Positions 34,592-45,870 of a stretch of 64,000 bases of DNA are shown in pieces. The position numbers and the translations under genes are program-made. Position 1 is the stretch's first letter. Every line of letters begins with the position of its first letter. Source of the DNA: Comamonadaceae bacterium UBA4962 (lineage in GTDB: Bacteria; Pseudomonadota; Gammaproteobacteria; Burkholderiales; Burkholderiaceae_C). The notes under the pieces are model-generated. The model did not search any database, was not told where the DNA came from, and was given only the letters and a program-made list of their open reading frames with translations. Location of the stretch: assembly GCA_002397315.1 (NCBI GenBank), contig DHAE01000006.1, positions 91,993 to 155,992 of the forward strand. The letters are read 5' to 3'.

Positions 34592-35548
34592 ATGCACCGC
34601 TTCATCAAACCCCTCGTCGCCGCGGTCGCCCTGGCCGCCGGCCTGGCCCAGGCCGCCTTTCCGGAGCGGCCCATCACCATCGTCGTGCCGTATGCGCCCG
34701 GCGGCGCCGCCGATGCGGTGGCGCGCGTGATCGCGACGCGCATGGGCGAGAAGCTCGGCTCCAGTGTGATCGTGGACAACAAGCCTGGCGCCAGCGGAAC
34801 GATCGGCGAGAGCTTCGTCGCCAAGGCGCCGGCCGACGGCTACACGATGCTCTACGACGCCACGCCGTACTCCATCAACCCGCACCTGTTCCCGAAGATG
34901 CCGTATGCGAGCACCGCGCTGCAGCCGCTCTCGCTGGTGCTGCTCGCACCCAACGTGCTCATCGTGAAGGCCGACTCGCCGTTCAAGAGCGTGGGCGACC
35001 TCGTCGCCAAGGCGAAGGCCCAGCCCGGCAAGCTCAACTTCGCCTCCGGCGGCAGCGGCACGGTGCAGCGCCTGGCCGCCGAGCTGTTCCGCCAGCAACT
35101 GGGCCTGGACATCGTGCACGTGCCCTACAAGAGCGGCGGCCCGGCGATCGCCGACGTGATGGGTGGCCAGGTGGACTTCATGTTCGGCACCGTGGCCGCC
35201 ACCTACCCGCTGGTGTCCGGCGGCAAGCTGCGCGCGCTGGCCGTGTCCGCGCCCGAGCGCTCCAAGCGCCTGCCCGACGTGCCCACCGTGGCCGAGGCCG
35301 CCATTCCCGGCTACGAGGCCTACGAATGGAACGGCGTGTTCCTGCCCGCCGGCACGCCCGCGCCCATCGCCGCGCAACTGCAGCAGGCGCTGGCGGCGGT
35401 GCTGAAGGAAGACGAGGTGCGCCAGCGCCTGACCGACCTGGGCGCCCAGCCCATCGGCTCCACGCCGGCCGAGTTCGCCACCTTCCTGAAGAAGGAAGAC
35501 GCGAAGTGGGGCGAGGTGGTGAAGAAGGGCAACATCCAGCTCGACTAG
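34592..35548 (+). CDS. Bug-family substrate-binding protein 4 of the cluster
   Basis: 318 residues, the shortest of the cluster. Signal peptide of about 21 residues (MHRFIKPLVAAVALAAGLAQA). Hallmarks: FPERPITIVVPYAPGGAADAVARVIA, VIVDNKPGASGTIGES, KAPADGYTMLYDATPYSINPHLFPKMPY, HVPYKSGGPAIADVMGGQVDFMFG and NGVFLPAGTPAP. The ATG at 34592 follows GAGGAG. Amidohydrolase 2 starts six bases after its stop, repeating the Bug-amidohydrolase pairing seen at the beginning of the cluster. Confidence 0.93.
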   Translation: MHRFIKPLVAAVALAAGLAQAAFPERPITIVVPYAPGGAADAVARVIATRMGEKLGSSVIVDNKPGASGTIGESFVAKAPADGYTMLYDATPYSINPHLFPKMPYASTALQPLSLVLLAPNVLIVKADSPFKSVGDLVAKAKAQPGKLNFASGGSGTVQRLAAELFRQQLGLDIVHVPYKSGGPAIADVMGGQVDFMFGTVAATYPLVSGGKLRALAVSAPERSKRLPDVPTVAEAAIPGYEAYEWNGVFLPAGTPAPIAAQLQQALAAVLKEDEVRQRLTDLGAQPIGSTPAEFATFLKKEDAKWGEVVKKGNIQLD

Positions 35549-35554
35549 CGCGCG

Positions 35555-36457
35555 ATGAATCTGCCCAGACTTGCCGACCCCGTGCCCCATTCGGCGGGAG
35601 CGAAGCGGCCATCGCGCATGCTGCCCGCGCTCGCGTGCGACAGCCACATGCACATCTTCGACCGGCGTTTCGCACCGTCGCCGCACTGGCCGCGCACGCC
35701 GCCGGATGCGCCGGTGGCCGCGTACCGCCGGCTGCAGCAGCGCCTGGGCACGTCGCGCGCGGTGGTGGTCACGCCGTCCACCTACGGCACCGACAACGCC
35801 TGCACGCTCGATGCGCTGGACCAGCTCGGTGACCAGGCGCGGGGCGTGGCCGTGGTCGGGCAGGGCGTTTCCGATGCCGAACTGGCCCGCTTGGCGGCGC
35901 GCCGGGTGCGGGGGCTGCGCGTCAACTTCGTCTCCCCGCAGTCCTGCGGCGAGACCACGCCGGGCATGCTCACCGCGCTCGCGGAGCAGGTGGCCCGCCA
36001 TCCCCATTGCGCAGGCTGGCACATCCAGATGTTCGCGCAGCCGGAGCAGATCGTGGCGATGGCGCCGCTGCTGCAGGCTATGCCCGTGCCGCTGGCCATC
36101 GACCACCTGGGGCGCATCGATCCGGGCGAAGGCACGACAGCTCCGGCCTACGCCGTGCTGCGCCGGCTGCTGGATGACGGCAACACCTGGGTCAAGCTCT
36201 CGGGTGCGTACATGCGCTCCGCGGTGCAGGGGCCTGGCTATGAGGACACACTCCCGCTGGGCCGCGCGCTCGTGCAGGCCGCGCCCGAGCGGCTGGTGTG
36301 GGGCAGCGACTGGCCGCACACCACCGAGGCGCCCGGCACCGTGGACGATGCGGCGCTGCTGGATCTGCTGCGGGCCTGGGCGGGTTCGGACGCCGCCATG
36401 GATGCCATCCTCGTGGACAACCCCGCACGGCTCTACGGCTTCGACCCGCCGGCCTGA
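35555..36457 (+). CDS. Amidohydrolase family protein (LigI/lactonase-like), copy 2
   Basis: 300 residues, paralogue of the enzyme at 29736-30695. Shared motifs in the same order: ACDSHMHIFDRRF, VVVTPSTYGTDNACTLDALD, LAIDHLGRI, VKLSGAYM, LVWGSDWPHT and VDNPARLYGF. The HxH near the N-terminus and the SDWPH Asp are the usual amidohydrolase active-site positions. It differs from copy 1 in the loop after VRGLRVNFVSPQSCGE, where substrate contacts are expected, so the two may act on related but distinct lactones. It starts six bases after Bug 4, and the SMP-30 gene follows 94 bases later. Confidence 0.87.
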   Translation: MNLPRLADPVPHSAGAKRPSRMLPALACDSHMHIFDRRFAPSPHWPRTPPDAPVAAYRRLQQRLGTSRAVVVTPSTYGTDNACTLDALDQLGDQARGVAVVGQGVSDAELARLAARRVRGLRVNFVSPQSCGETTPGMLTALAEQVARHPHCAGWHIQMFAQPEQIVAMAPLLQAMPVPLAIDHLGRIDPGEGTTAPAYAVLRRLLDDGNTWVKLSGAYMRSAVQGPGYEDTLPLGRALVQAAPERLVWGSDWPHTTEAPGTVDDAALLDLLRAWAGSDAAMDAILVDNPARLYGFDPPA

Positions 36458-36551
36458 GCGCGTGCGTCCCTCGGCCCGAACCGATGCGGAGGTTCCCACC
36501 GCGCACGGCAACCTCCGACCCTGACGAATCCCAAGACAAGCGAACCATCCC

Positions 36552-37469
36552 ATGTTCCTCCTGCAACCGCCCCAGATCCGTGACCTGGAGACCTTCACGG
36601 CCATGCCCGCCGACCTGCGCCGCGCCGAGCGCAGCGAATGGTCCGACGCCAACCGCGGCGGCATGGTCACGGATTCCTTCCTCGAAGGCCCGGTGTTCGA
36701 CGATGCGGGCAACCTCTACGTGAGCGACATTCCCTGGGGCCGCATCTTCCGCATCGATCCGCAGGGCGCCTGGAGCCTCGTGGCCGAATACGACGGCGAG
36801 CCCAACGGCATGAAGTTCCTCGACGCCGGCACGCTGCTCATCACCGACTACAAGAACGGGCTGGTGCGGCTCGACGTCGCCACGGGGCAGGTGTCGCCGT
36901 ACCTGGAGCGCCGCAACAGCGAGCGCTTCAAGGGCGTCAACGACCTCGTCTTCGATGCGGAGGGCAATCTCTACTTCACCGACCAGGGACAGAGCGGCCT
37001 GCACGACCCGTCCGGGCGCCTCTACCGGCTGCGTCCCAATGGCCAGCTGGATCTGCTGCTGCACAACGTGCCCAGCCCCAACGGCGTGGCGCTCTCGCCG
37101 GACGGCCGCGTGCTGTTCCTCGCCGTCACGCGCGGCAACTGCGTGTGGCGCGTGCCGCTGCTGCCCGACGGCAGCGTGGCCAAGGTGAGCCAGTTCTTCA
37201 CGTCCTACGGCCCGAGCGGGCCGGACGGGCTGGCCGTCGATGCCCAGGGCCGTCTGCTGGTCGCCAACCCGGGGCTCGGGGTGGTGTGGGTGCTCAACGG
37301 CCGCGCCGAGCCGGAACTGGTCCTGCGTGGCGTGCCCGGCAGCTCCACCACCAACCTGGCCTTCGGCGGGGAAGGGCGGCGCACGCTCTACGTGACCGAC
37401 TCCACGCACGGCCGCGTGCTGCGCACCACGCTCGAGGCTGCAGGGTTGCCGTTGCACCGGCGGGCCTGA
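36552..37469 (+). CDS. SMP-30/gluconolactonase/LRE family protein
   Basis: 305 residues, six-bladed propeller of the SMP-30 family. It has FLEGPVFDDAGNLYVSDIPWGRIFRI, GEPNGMKF, KGVNDLVFDAEGNLYFTDQ, PNGVALSPDGRVLFLAVT and GPDGLAVDAQGRLLVANPG. The Glu, Asn and Asp that bind the catalytic divalent metal lie in EGP, VND and PDG, as in gluconolactonases. It should hydrolyse a sugar or sugar-acid lactone. Probable last gene of the cluster; the following katG has its own promoter region. Having a second lactonase type beside two amidohydrolases points to a lactone-rich pathway. Confidence 0.9.
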   Translation: MFLLQPPQIRDLETFTAMPADLRRAERSEWSDANRGGMVTDSFLEGPVFDDAGNLYVSDIPWGRIFRIDPQGAWSLVAEYDGEPNGMKFLDAGTLLITDYKNGLVRLDVATGQVSPYLERRNSERFKGVNDLVFDAEGNLYFTDQGQSGLHDPSGRLYRLRPNGQLDLLLHNVPSPNGVALSPDGRVLFLAVTRGNCVWRVPLLPDGSVAKVSQFFTSYGPSGPDGLAVDAQGRLLVANPGLGVVWVLNGRAEPELVLRGVPGSSTTNLAFGGEGRRTLYVTDSTHGRVLRTTLEAAGLPLHRRA

Positions 37470-37628
37470 CGGACCTTGCTTGCAGCCGGGTGCCGGGGCC
37501 GGATCCCCGGCGCCTGCCACGGTTGCCGGGTTGGCAAACCCTATGAGAGAGATTTGATCATTTGATTTCTCAACGTCTCCACGGTTGCGTAGCATTCCTT
37601 CCATTCACCAGCCACCCAGGAGTGCCCC

Positions 37629-39878
<2,250 letters not shown>

Positions 39879-39908
39879 TCGCCCGGCGCGGCCCTGCCGC
39901 ATGCCGCG

Positions 39909-39946
39909 AAGCCCGCTGCCCTGGAAAGGGGCCGCGGGCTTTTTTT
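39909..39946 (+). terminator. Intrinsic terminator of katG
   Basis: AAGCCCGC (39909-39916) pairs with GCGGGCTT (39934-39941), with a 17-base loop that can pair further, followed by a T run to 39946. It is 31 bases after the katG stop. Confidence 0.85.
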
Positions 39947-40022
39947 CGTGGTGGGTGTGTCTGGCGGGCATACTCCCGCCCGGTGCAAACGGCACCCGAT
40001 TTTTCATGGAACGGAAACGACA

Positions 40023-41495
40023 ATGAACAACAAGAGAGTGGGAACCGTGGCCGCGGCGGTGGCCGTGGTCGTGGCGGCGTACGCTGGAGCGACCTGGTAT
40101 CTGGGCCAGCGCGCGCAGGCGGGCTACCAGGATGCGGTGGCCGAACTGCGCAAGGCGCTCGGCGACGGGGCGGTGGTCTCGTCCGATTACGACAAGGGAT
40201 TCTTTTCGTCCAAGGCACGCCTGGTGCTGCAATCCGCGCCGCCGGCCGCGCAGGAGGGCGCTCCCGCCTCCGCGCCGCTGCGGCTGGTGGTGGACACCGT
40301 GGTGCGGCACGGCCCGCTGGCCGGGGCCCGGGTAGCGGCCGCGGTGGCGGACTACCGGTTCACGCTGGAGGGGCTGGACGACCAGGCCCGGGCCAGCCTG
40401 GCCAAGGCGTCCGCTCCCGAGCTGAAGAGCGTGCACCACCTCACCGGCAGCCACGACGTGCACCTGCGGTTGCCCGCGGGCGAGGCGGTGGGCGGCGACG
40501 GCGTGGCCCTGCGGTGGCAGGAGATGGTCTCCGACTTCGCCATCGGCCGGAACAACCACCGGATGCAAGGCAGCTTTCGCTGGCCGGAGTTCAGCATGAC
40601 GGGCATCCCGGACGCTGCCGCGCAGGCGGCTGCCGAAGACGAGGAAGAGAACGACGCCGACGAAACCGCGTCCGCCGAGCCGGTGGACCGCACGTCGATC
40701 ACCGTGGAGGGCATGGCAGGGACCTTCGACTACGTCCCGATCAACGGCCTATGGGGCATCGGGCCCGGCAAAAGCGACATGCGCGTTGCGCGGGTGCTCG
40801 CAAGCGTTCAGCCGGCGGAGGGCGGCGACCCCCGCCCCGGGCTGGACGTCAGGAACGCCGCGGGGAGCTACGTCATCGATGCGACCGACAGTGTGCTGGG
40901 CATCACGACGACGATGAACGCGGCGGGACGCATCGGCACGCTCGACTTCGAGTCGATCGGCCTGGAAGAGAAGATCCAGCGCATCGACATCGAGGCCCTC
41001 CGCAACTTCCAGCGCATGCTGCTCGACGGCTACCGCGCGGGCGGCCTTGCCCAGGCGATGGCATCGATGGAAGAGCGCGGCGCCGCCGTGCTCACCGAGA
41101 ATGCGCCCCGCCTGGTCGCGGCCCTGCCGGCGTACTCGATGAAGATGAAGGCCACCTACCAGGGCCGCACCGGCCAGTTGGAATACGGCGGCGAAGTGAA
41201 GCGCGCGCCCTCCGACGCCGAGGTGTCGAAGTCGGGCTGGATGCCGGCGCTGATGAAGACCTCGGAGCTGCAGGCGTTGGCACGGGTTCCCAAGGCCTGG
41301 GCGCAGCCGCTGGTGCAGTCCATGGGCCGGCCCGATGCCCGGCCGCAGGACGTGGACGCCATGGTGGCCATGGCCCAGTCGTCGGGCTACCTGGTGCAGG
41401 ACGGCGACTTCCTGACCAGCGCGATCCAGTGGAAGCCGGGCCAGTTGACGCTGAACGGCAAGGCCCTGCCGGCGCCCTTCGGCGCGGCGCGCTGA
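40023..41495 (+). CDS. DUF945/YdgA-like envelope protein
   Basis: 490 residues. One N-terminal membrane anchor (VGTVAAAVAVVVAAYAGATWYLG, about 6-28) precedes a long beta-rich exported domain. SSDYDKGFFSSKARLVL and VVDTVVRHGPL are the usual opening of the DUF945 family (YdgA). An acidic insert (AEDEEENDADETASAEP, about 201-220) is unusual. The function is not established in any member I know. The ATG at 40023 is chosen over an upstream in-frame start that overlaps the katG terminator. Its stop is 145 bases before the flavoprotein gene, on the same strand. Confidence 0.8.
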   Translation: MNNKRVGTVAAAVAVVVAAYAGATWYLGQRAQAGYQDAVAELRKALGDGAVVSSDYDKGFFSSKARLVLQSAPPAAQEGAPASAPLRLVVDTVVRHGPLAGARVAAAVADYRFTLEGLDDQARASLAKASAPELKSVHHLTGSHDVHLRLPAGEAVGGDGVALRWQEMVSDFAIGRNNHRMQGSFRWPEFSMTGIPDAAAQAAAEDEEENDADETASAEPVDRTSITVEGMAGTFDYVPINGLWGIGPGKSDMRVARVLASVQPAEGGDPRPGLDVRNAAGSYVIDATDSVLGITTTMNAAGRIGTLDFESIGLEEKIQRIDIEALRNFQRMLLDGYRAGGLAQAMASMEERGAAVLTENAPRLVAALPAYSMKMKATYQGRTGQLEYGGEVKRAPSDAEVSKSGWMPALMKTSELQALARVPKAWAQPLVQSMGRPDARPQDVDAMVAMAQSSGYLVQDGDFLTSAIQWKPGQLTLNGKALPAPFGAAR

Positions 41496-41640
41496 CCGCG
41501 CGCCCGGCGGCGCGCCCGTGCAGGCCGCCACGATCCGTGGCGGGTTTGTCCTTCTCCATCGGCCGGCCATCGCGTGCGGGGATGGCGGATCAGGGTTTGC
41601 CGCCATAGACTCGGCCATTGCATCACTGGAGAGCCATTTC

Positions 41641-42921
41641 ATGCACTCGGACATCGTGATCGTGGGCGGCGGGGCCGGCGGGCTGGAACTGGCGGCGCGG
41701 CTCGGGCGCAGCCTGGGGGCACGCCAGGGGCGCGAGCGCGTCCTGCTGGTCGACCGCTCGCCCTTCCATATCTGGAAACCCACGCTGCACGAGGTGGCCG
41801 CAGGCACGCTCGATGCGCACCAGGAAGGCCTGTCGTATCCCGTGCTCGCCCGGCGCAACCATTTCGGCTTCGCCATCGGGGATCTCACGGGGCTCGATAC
41901 CGCGCGCAAGACCATCGAACTCGCCGAGATCCGCAACGCCGAGGGCGACCTGCTGGTGCCCCGCCGCACGGTGAGCTACACCCGTCTGGTCCTGGCCATC
42001 GGCAGCGGTTCCAACGCCTTCGGCACGCCGGGCATCGAGCATGCCTACCTGCTGGAGAACGTGCGCGATGCGCAGCGCTTCCATGCCGACTGGCTGGGCG
42101 CCTGCGCGCGGGCCTCGTTCTCCGACAACCGGGCGCTGTCGATCGCCATCGTGGGCGCGGGTGCGACCGGCGTGGAGCTGTCCGCCGAGCTGCTGGAAGC
42201 CTATGCCGAGTTGCTGGAAAGCCTGGGCACCAGCCAGCGCTTCCGGCTCGACATCACCCTGGTCGAGGGCGGCAGCCGCATCCTCGGCGGGCTGCCCGAG
42301 AAAATTTCCGCGCAGGCCGAAGTGGCGCTGCGCCGCAAGCAGGTGCAGGTGCTCACCGGCACGCGCGTGACCGAGATCCGCCGCGGCGCGCTCGTCACTC
42401 CGGCGGGCGAAATTCCCGCCGACATGGTGGTCTGGGCCGCCGGCATCAAGGCCGCCGAAGGCAATGCCCGCCTGGGGCTGGAGGTGAACCGCCTGAACCA
42501 GTTCATCGTGGACGACCGCCTGCGCACCTCGGCGCCCGACGTGCTGGCCATGGGCGACTGCGCCGCCTGTCCGTGGGAGGGTGGCAAGATCGTGCCCGCC
42601 CGCGCCCAGGCCGCCCACCAGCAGGCGGACTATCTCGCGAAGGTGCTGGGCGCGCTGCTGCGCGAGCGCGAAGTGACCGAGCCCTTCGTCTACAAGGATT
42701 TCGGCTCGCTCGTCTCGCTGGGAGACAACAAGGGCGTCGGCAACCTCATGGGTGGCCTGGGCGGGCGCAACTTCTTCGTCGAAGGGCTGATCGCCAAGTG
42801 GATGTACATCTCGCTGCACCTGAACCACCACCGCGCCATCCTCGGCACCGGCAAGACGGTGGTGCTGGCGCTCGCACGGCTGCTGCAGCAGCGCGTGTCC
42901 GGCCGGCTCAAGCTGCACTGA
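41641..42921 (+). CDS. Type II NADH dehydrogenase-like FAD-dependent oxidoreductase
   Basis: 426 residues. Two dinucleotide-binding folds: FAD motif IVIVGGGAGGLELAARLG at the N-terminus and the NAD(P) motif IAIVGAGATGVELSAELLE in the middle. FHIWKPTLHEVAAGTLD and the FAD-end APDVLAMGDCAACPW follow the NDH-2 pattern. The C-terminal amphipathic region (NFFVEGLIAKWMYISLHLNHHRAILG) would attach it to the inner membrane. It probably oxidises NADH and reduces quinone without pumping protons. The ATG at 41641 opens the FAD motif directly. It stands alone and convergent with the PAS-LuxR regulator. Confidence 0.9.
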   Translation: MHSDIVIVGGGAGGLELAARLGRSLGARQGRERVLLVDRSPFHIWKPTLHEVAAGTLDAHQEGLSYPVLARRNHFGFAIGDLTGLDTARKTIELAEIRNAEGDLLVPRRTVSYTRLVLAIGSGSNAFGTPGIEHAYLLENVRDAQRFHADWLGACARASFSDNRALSIAIVGAGATGVELSAELLEAYAELLESLGTSQRFRLDITLVEGGSRILGGLPEKISAQAEVALRRKQVQVLTGTRVTEIRRGALVTPAGEIPADMVVWAAGIKAAEGNARLGLEVNRLNQFIVDDRLRTSAPDVLAMGDCAACPWEGGKIVPARAQAAHQQADYLAKVLGALLREREVTEPFVYKDFGSLVSLGDNKGVGNLMGGLGGRNFFVEGLIAKWMYISLHLNHHRAILGTGKTVVLALARLLQQRVSGRLKLH

Positions 42922-42944
42922 GCCCCGCGGCCGCCGGCCGTGAC

Positions 42945-43490
42945 TCAACCCACCATCAGCTTCTGCACGAGATCGGCCGCGGTCGATGCCGCGTACTTGC
43001 GCATCAGCCGCGCCCGGTAGATCTCCACCGTGCGGTGGCTGATCTCCAGCGCCCGGCCGATCTCCTTGGAGGTCATGCCGTCCAGCAGCCGCGCGGCCAC
43101 CTCGCGTTCGCGCCCGGTGAGCTCGGCCTTGACCGGGCGCTGCGCGCTCAGGTCCTCGAAGCTCCAGATGCCCGACTCGTGCGGCGCCTCGCGGTTGAGC
43201 GCGCGGCCCGCGACGTGGCACCAGAACACTTCCCCGCTCGCGCGCTTCATGATGCGGTTGTCGGCATAGTGGCCCTTCGCGTTCAGGATCGGTTCCATGC
43301 GCTTGCCCAGCCGCTCGTATTCTTGAGCGCTCGGGTAGAGAATGCGGAAGGACTGGCCGATCAGCACCTCGCGCGAGGCACCGAACATTTCACAGACGTG
43401 GCGGTTGCAATCCACCATCGTGCGGTGGCGCGATATGACCAGGCCCACCGGGGCCATGTCGAACGCGAGGCGGTAATCGGCGACATCCAT
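42945..43490 (-). CDS. PAS-LuxR family transcriptional regulator
   Basis: 181 residues. The N-terminal PAS domain (about 1-115: LAFDMAPVGLVISRHRTMVDCNRHVCEMFG) is followed by a LuxR-type HTH (ELTGREREVAARLLDGMTSKEIGRALEISHRTVEIYRARLMRKY). There is no phosphoacceptor receiver domain, so it probably senses a ligand, redox state or metabolite through PAS. It diverges from the CoA-transferase operon, and a perfect palindrome (43508-43529) lies between them. Control of scoAB by this protein is an inference from layout. The start is ATG 43490. Confidence 0.92.
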   Translation of the reverse strand: MDVADYRLAFDMAPVGLVISRHRTMVDCNRHVCEMFGASREVLIGQSFRILYPSAQEYERLGKRMEPILNAKGHYADNRIMKRASGEVFWCHVAGRALNREAPHESGIWSFEDLSAQRPVKAELTGREREVAARLLDGMTSKEIGRALEISHRTVEIYRARLMRKYAASTAADLVQKLMVG

Positions 43491-43507
43491 GGAAGTATTT
43501 AGGGAAA

Positions 43508-43529
43508 ACTACGTAACAGGGTACGTAGT
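43508..43529. promoter_or_regulatory. Perfect palindrome ACTACGTA-N6-TACGTAGT before scoA
   Basis: ACTACGTA (43508-43515) and TACGTAGT (43522-43529) are perfect 8-bp inverted arms around ACAGGG. A third half-site-like CGTAG follows at 43532-43536. It lies 18 bases from the start of the PAS-LuxR regulator and 40 bases before scoA. Arm length and position are what a dimeric LuxR-type regulator would need. Confidence 0.6.
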
Positions 43530-43568
43530 ATCGTAGCGGCCATCCCCCTTGATGTTGAGGAGTCTCCA

Positions 43569-44390
43569 ATGAACAAACTTTTTCCTTCCGCGGCCGAGGC
43601 GCTCAAGGGCGTCGTGGCCGACGGCCAGATGCTCGCCGTCGGCGGCTTTGGACTCTGCGGCATCCCCGAGGCGCTGATCGACGCCCTGCGCGACAGCGGC
43701 GTGAAGGGCCTTACCGTCATCTCCAACAACGCCGGCGTGGACGGCTTCGGCCTCGGCAAGCTGCTGGAGACGCGGCAGATCCGGAAGATGATCTCCTCCT
43801 ACGTGGGCGAGAACAAGGAATTCGAGCGCCAATACCTCGCGGGCGAACTGGAGCTGGAATTCACGCCCCAGGGCACGCTGGCCGAGAAGCTGCGCGCCGG
43901 CGGCGCCGGCATTCCGGCCTTCTTCACCAAGACCGGTGTGGGCACCATGGTGGCCGAGGGCAAGGAACTGCGCGAATTCGACGGCGAAACCTACGTCATG
44001 GAGCGCTCGCTGGTGCCCGACGTGGCGCTGGTCAAGGCGCACCGCGCCGACAAGTCCGGCAACCTGCAGTTCCGCCTGACGGCCCGCAACTTCAATCCGG
44101 CGGCGGCCACCGCCGGCAAGGTCTGCATCGTCGAAGTCGAGGAAGTCGTCGAGACGGGCGACATCGCCCCGGACGACGTCCATCTGCCCGGCATCTACGT
44201 TCACCGCATCGTCCACAATCCCACGCCCGAGAAACGCATCGAGAAGCGCACCGTGAGCGCCGCAGCACCGGTGGACCCGGTCGCCGCCAAGGTGGAGGCG
44301 CAGACCGTGATCGCCCAGGCCGCCGCTGCCGCCGAATCCGAACTGCCCGTCGTTCCCACCGTCCCCACCAACAAGAAAGAAGGAGCCTGA
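43569..44390 (+). CDS. scoA: 3-oxoacid CoA-transferase subunit A
   Basis: 273 residues. CoA transferase family I alpha subunit: VADGQMLAVGGFGLCGIPEALIDAL, ISNNAGVDGFGLGKLL, GTLAEKLRAGGAGIPAFFTKTGVGT and the FRLTARNFNPA segment. With subunit B it moves CoA from succinyl-CoA to a 3-oxoacid such as acetoacetate. It is about 40 residues longer than usual: after PTPEKRIEKRTVS an Ala/Val/Pro-rich tail (about 233-273) has no family counterpart. The start at 43569 follows TGAGGAG. scoB begins at once after its stop, so both subunits are made together. The symbol assumes succinyl-CoA as donor. Confidence 0.92.
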   Translation: MNKLFPSAAEALKGVVADGQMLAVGGFGLCGIPEALIDALRDSGVKGLTVISNNAGVDGFGLGKLLETRQIRKMISSYVGENKEFERQYLAGELELEFTPQGTLAEKLRAGGAGIPAFFTKTGVGTMVAEGKELREFDGETYVMERSLVPDVALVKAHRADKSGNLQFRLTARNFNPAAATAGKVCIVEVEEVVETGDIAPDDVHLPGIYVHRIVHNPTPEKRIEKRTVSAAAPVDPVAAKVEAQTVIAQAAAAAESELPVVPTVPTNKKEGA

Positions 44391-44391
44391 C

Positions 44392-45033
<642 letters not shown>

Positions 45034-45290
45034 GGGTTGTCGCCCCGGCCCGGTTCGCGCGGCCGCTCGGCAGTGGGCCTGCGGGAGGGCCGGCGCGAAA
45101 GAGGGCGGGGCGATGAATACCTGCAGGTGCCGTGGGGACGGCATGTGCGCCGACAGCGCGGAATGATAGAAAATGCGTAAATGTCACCACAAGTAACCGC
45201 GGGGCTGCTATGCTGCCCCACACATGGGTGACTGCGCCGGCGTGACGTTGCCCGGTCGCGCACCGCCCCCGCTTCATCAAAGGATCCGAC

Positions 45291-45803
45291 ATGCTGTCCA
45301 CCCCCTCGTCCTCGCACCACCGCTCGGGAGGCCAGGCCGCCGCCACCCCGCCCGCCGAGTACCTGACGTTCCGCCTGGGCCAGGAGGAATACGGCATCGA
45401 CATCCTGCGCGTGCAGGAAATCCGCTCCTATGAGCAACCCACGCGCATGGCGCACGCCCCCGACTTCATCAAGGGCGTGATCGATCTGCGCGGCGTGATC
45501 GTTCCCATCGTCGACCTGCGCCTCAAGCTCAACTGCTCCAAGGCCGAGTACACCGACTTCACCGTCGTCATCATCCTGAACGTGGGCGGCACGGTGCTCG
45601 GCGCCGTGGTCGACGCGGTCGCCGACGTGGTCGAGCTCTCGAAGGAGGCGATCCGTCCCGCGCCCCAGTTCCAGGGCCAGGTGGATTCCGCCTTCGTCAC
45701 CGGCATCGCCACGCTCGGCGAGCGCATGCTGATCGTGATGGACATCGAATCGCTGCTCAGCAGCGCCGAGATGGGCCTGGTGCGCTCCGTCGCCACCAAC
45801 TGA
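45291..45803 (+). CDS. cheW: Chemotaxis coupling protein CheW
   Basis: 170 residues. The CheW SH3-like fold is clear: YLTFRLGQEEYGIDILRVQEIRSYEQPTRMAHAPDFIKGVIDLRGVIVPIVDLRLKL, followed by VVIILNVGGTVLGAVVDAVADVVEL and the ITGIATLGERMLIVMDIE end. It links chemoreceptors to the CheA kinase at the receptor array. It stands alone here with no cheA, mcp or cheY next to it. A Ser/Ala/Pro-rich tail (1-20) precedes the domain. It follows scoB by 257 bases with its own promoter region. Confidence 0.96.
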   Translation: MLSTPSSSHHRSGGQAAATPPAEYLTFRLGQEEYGIDILRVQEIRSYEQPTRMAHAPDFIKGVIDLRGVIVPIVDLRLKLNCSKAEYTDFTVVIILNVGGTVLGAVVDAVADVVELSKEAIRPAPQFQGQVDSAFVTGIATLGERMLIVMDIESLLSSAEMGLVRSVATN

Positions 45804-45870
45804 CGAGTGGGCGCTCCGGCGCCCTTTGTGCTTTGCCCGTGCCTGCGTTCTTGCCGCGGGCAGGCCCTGC

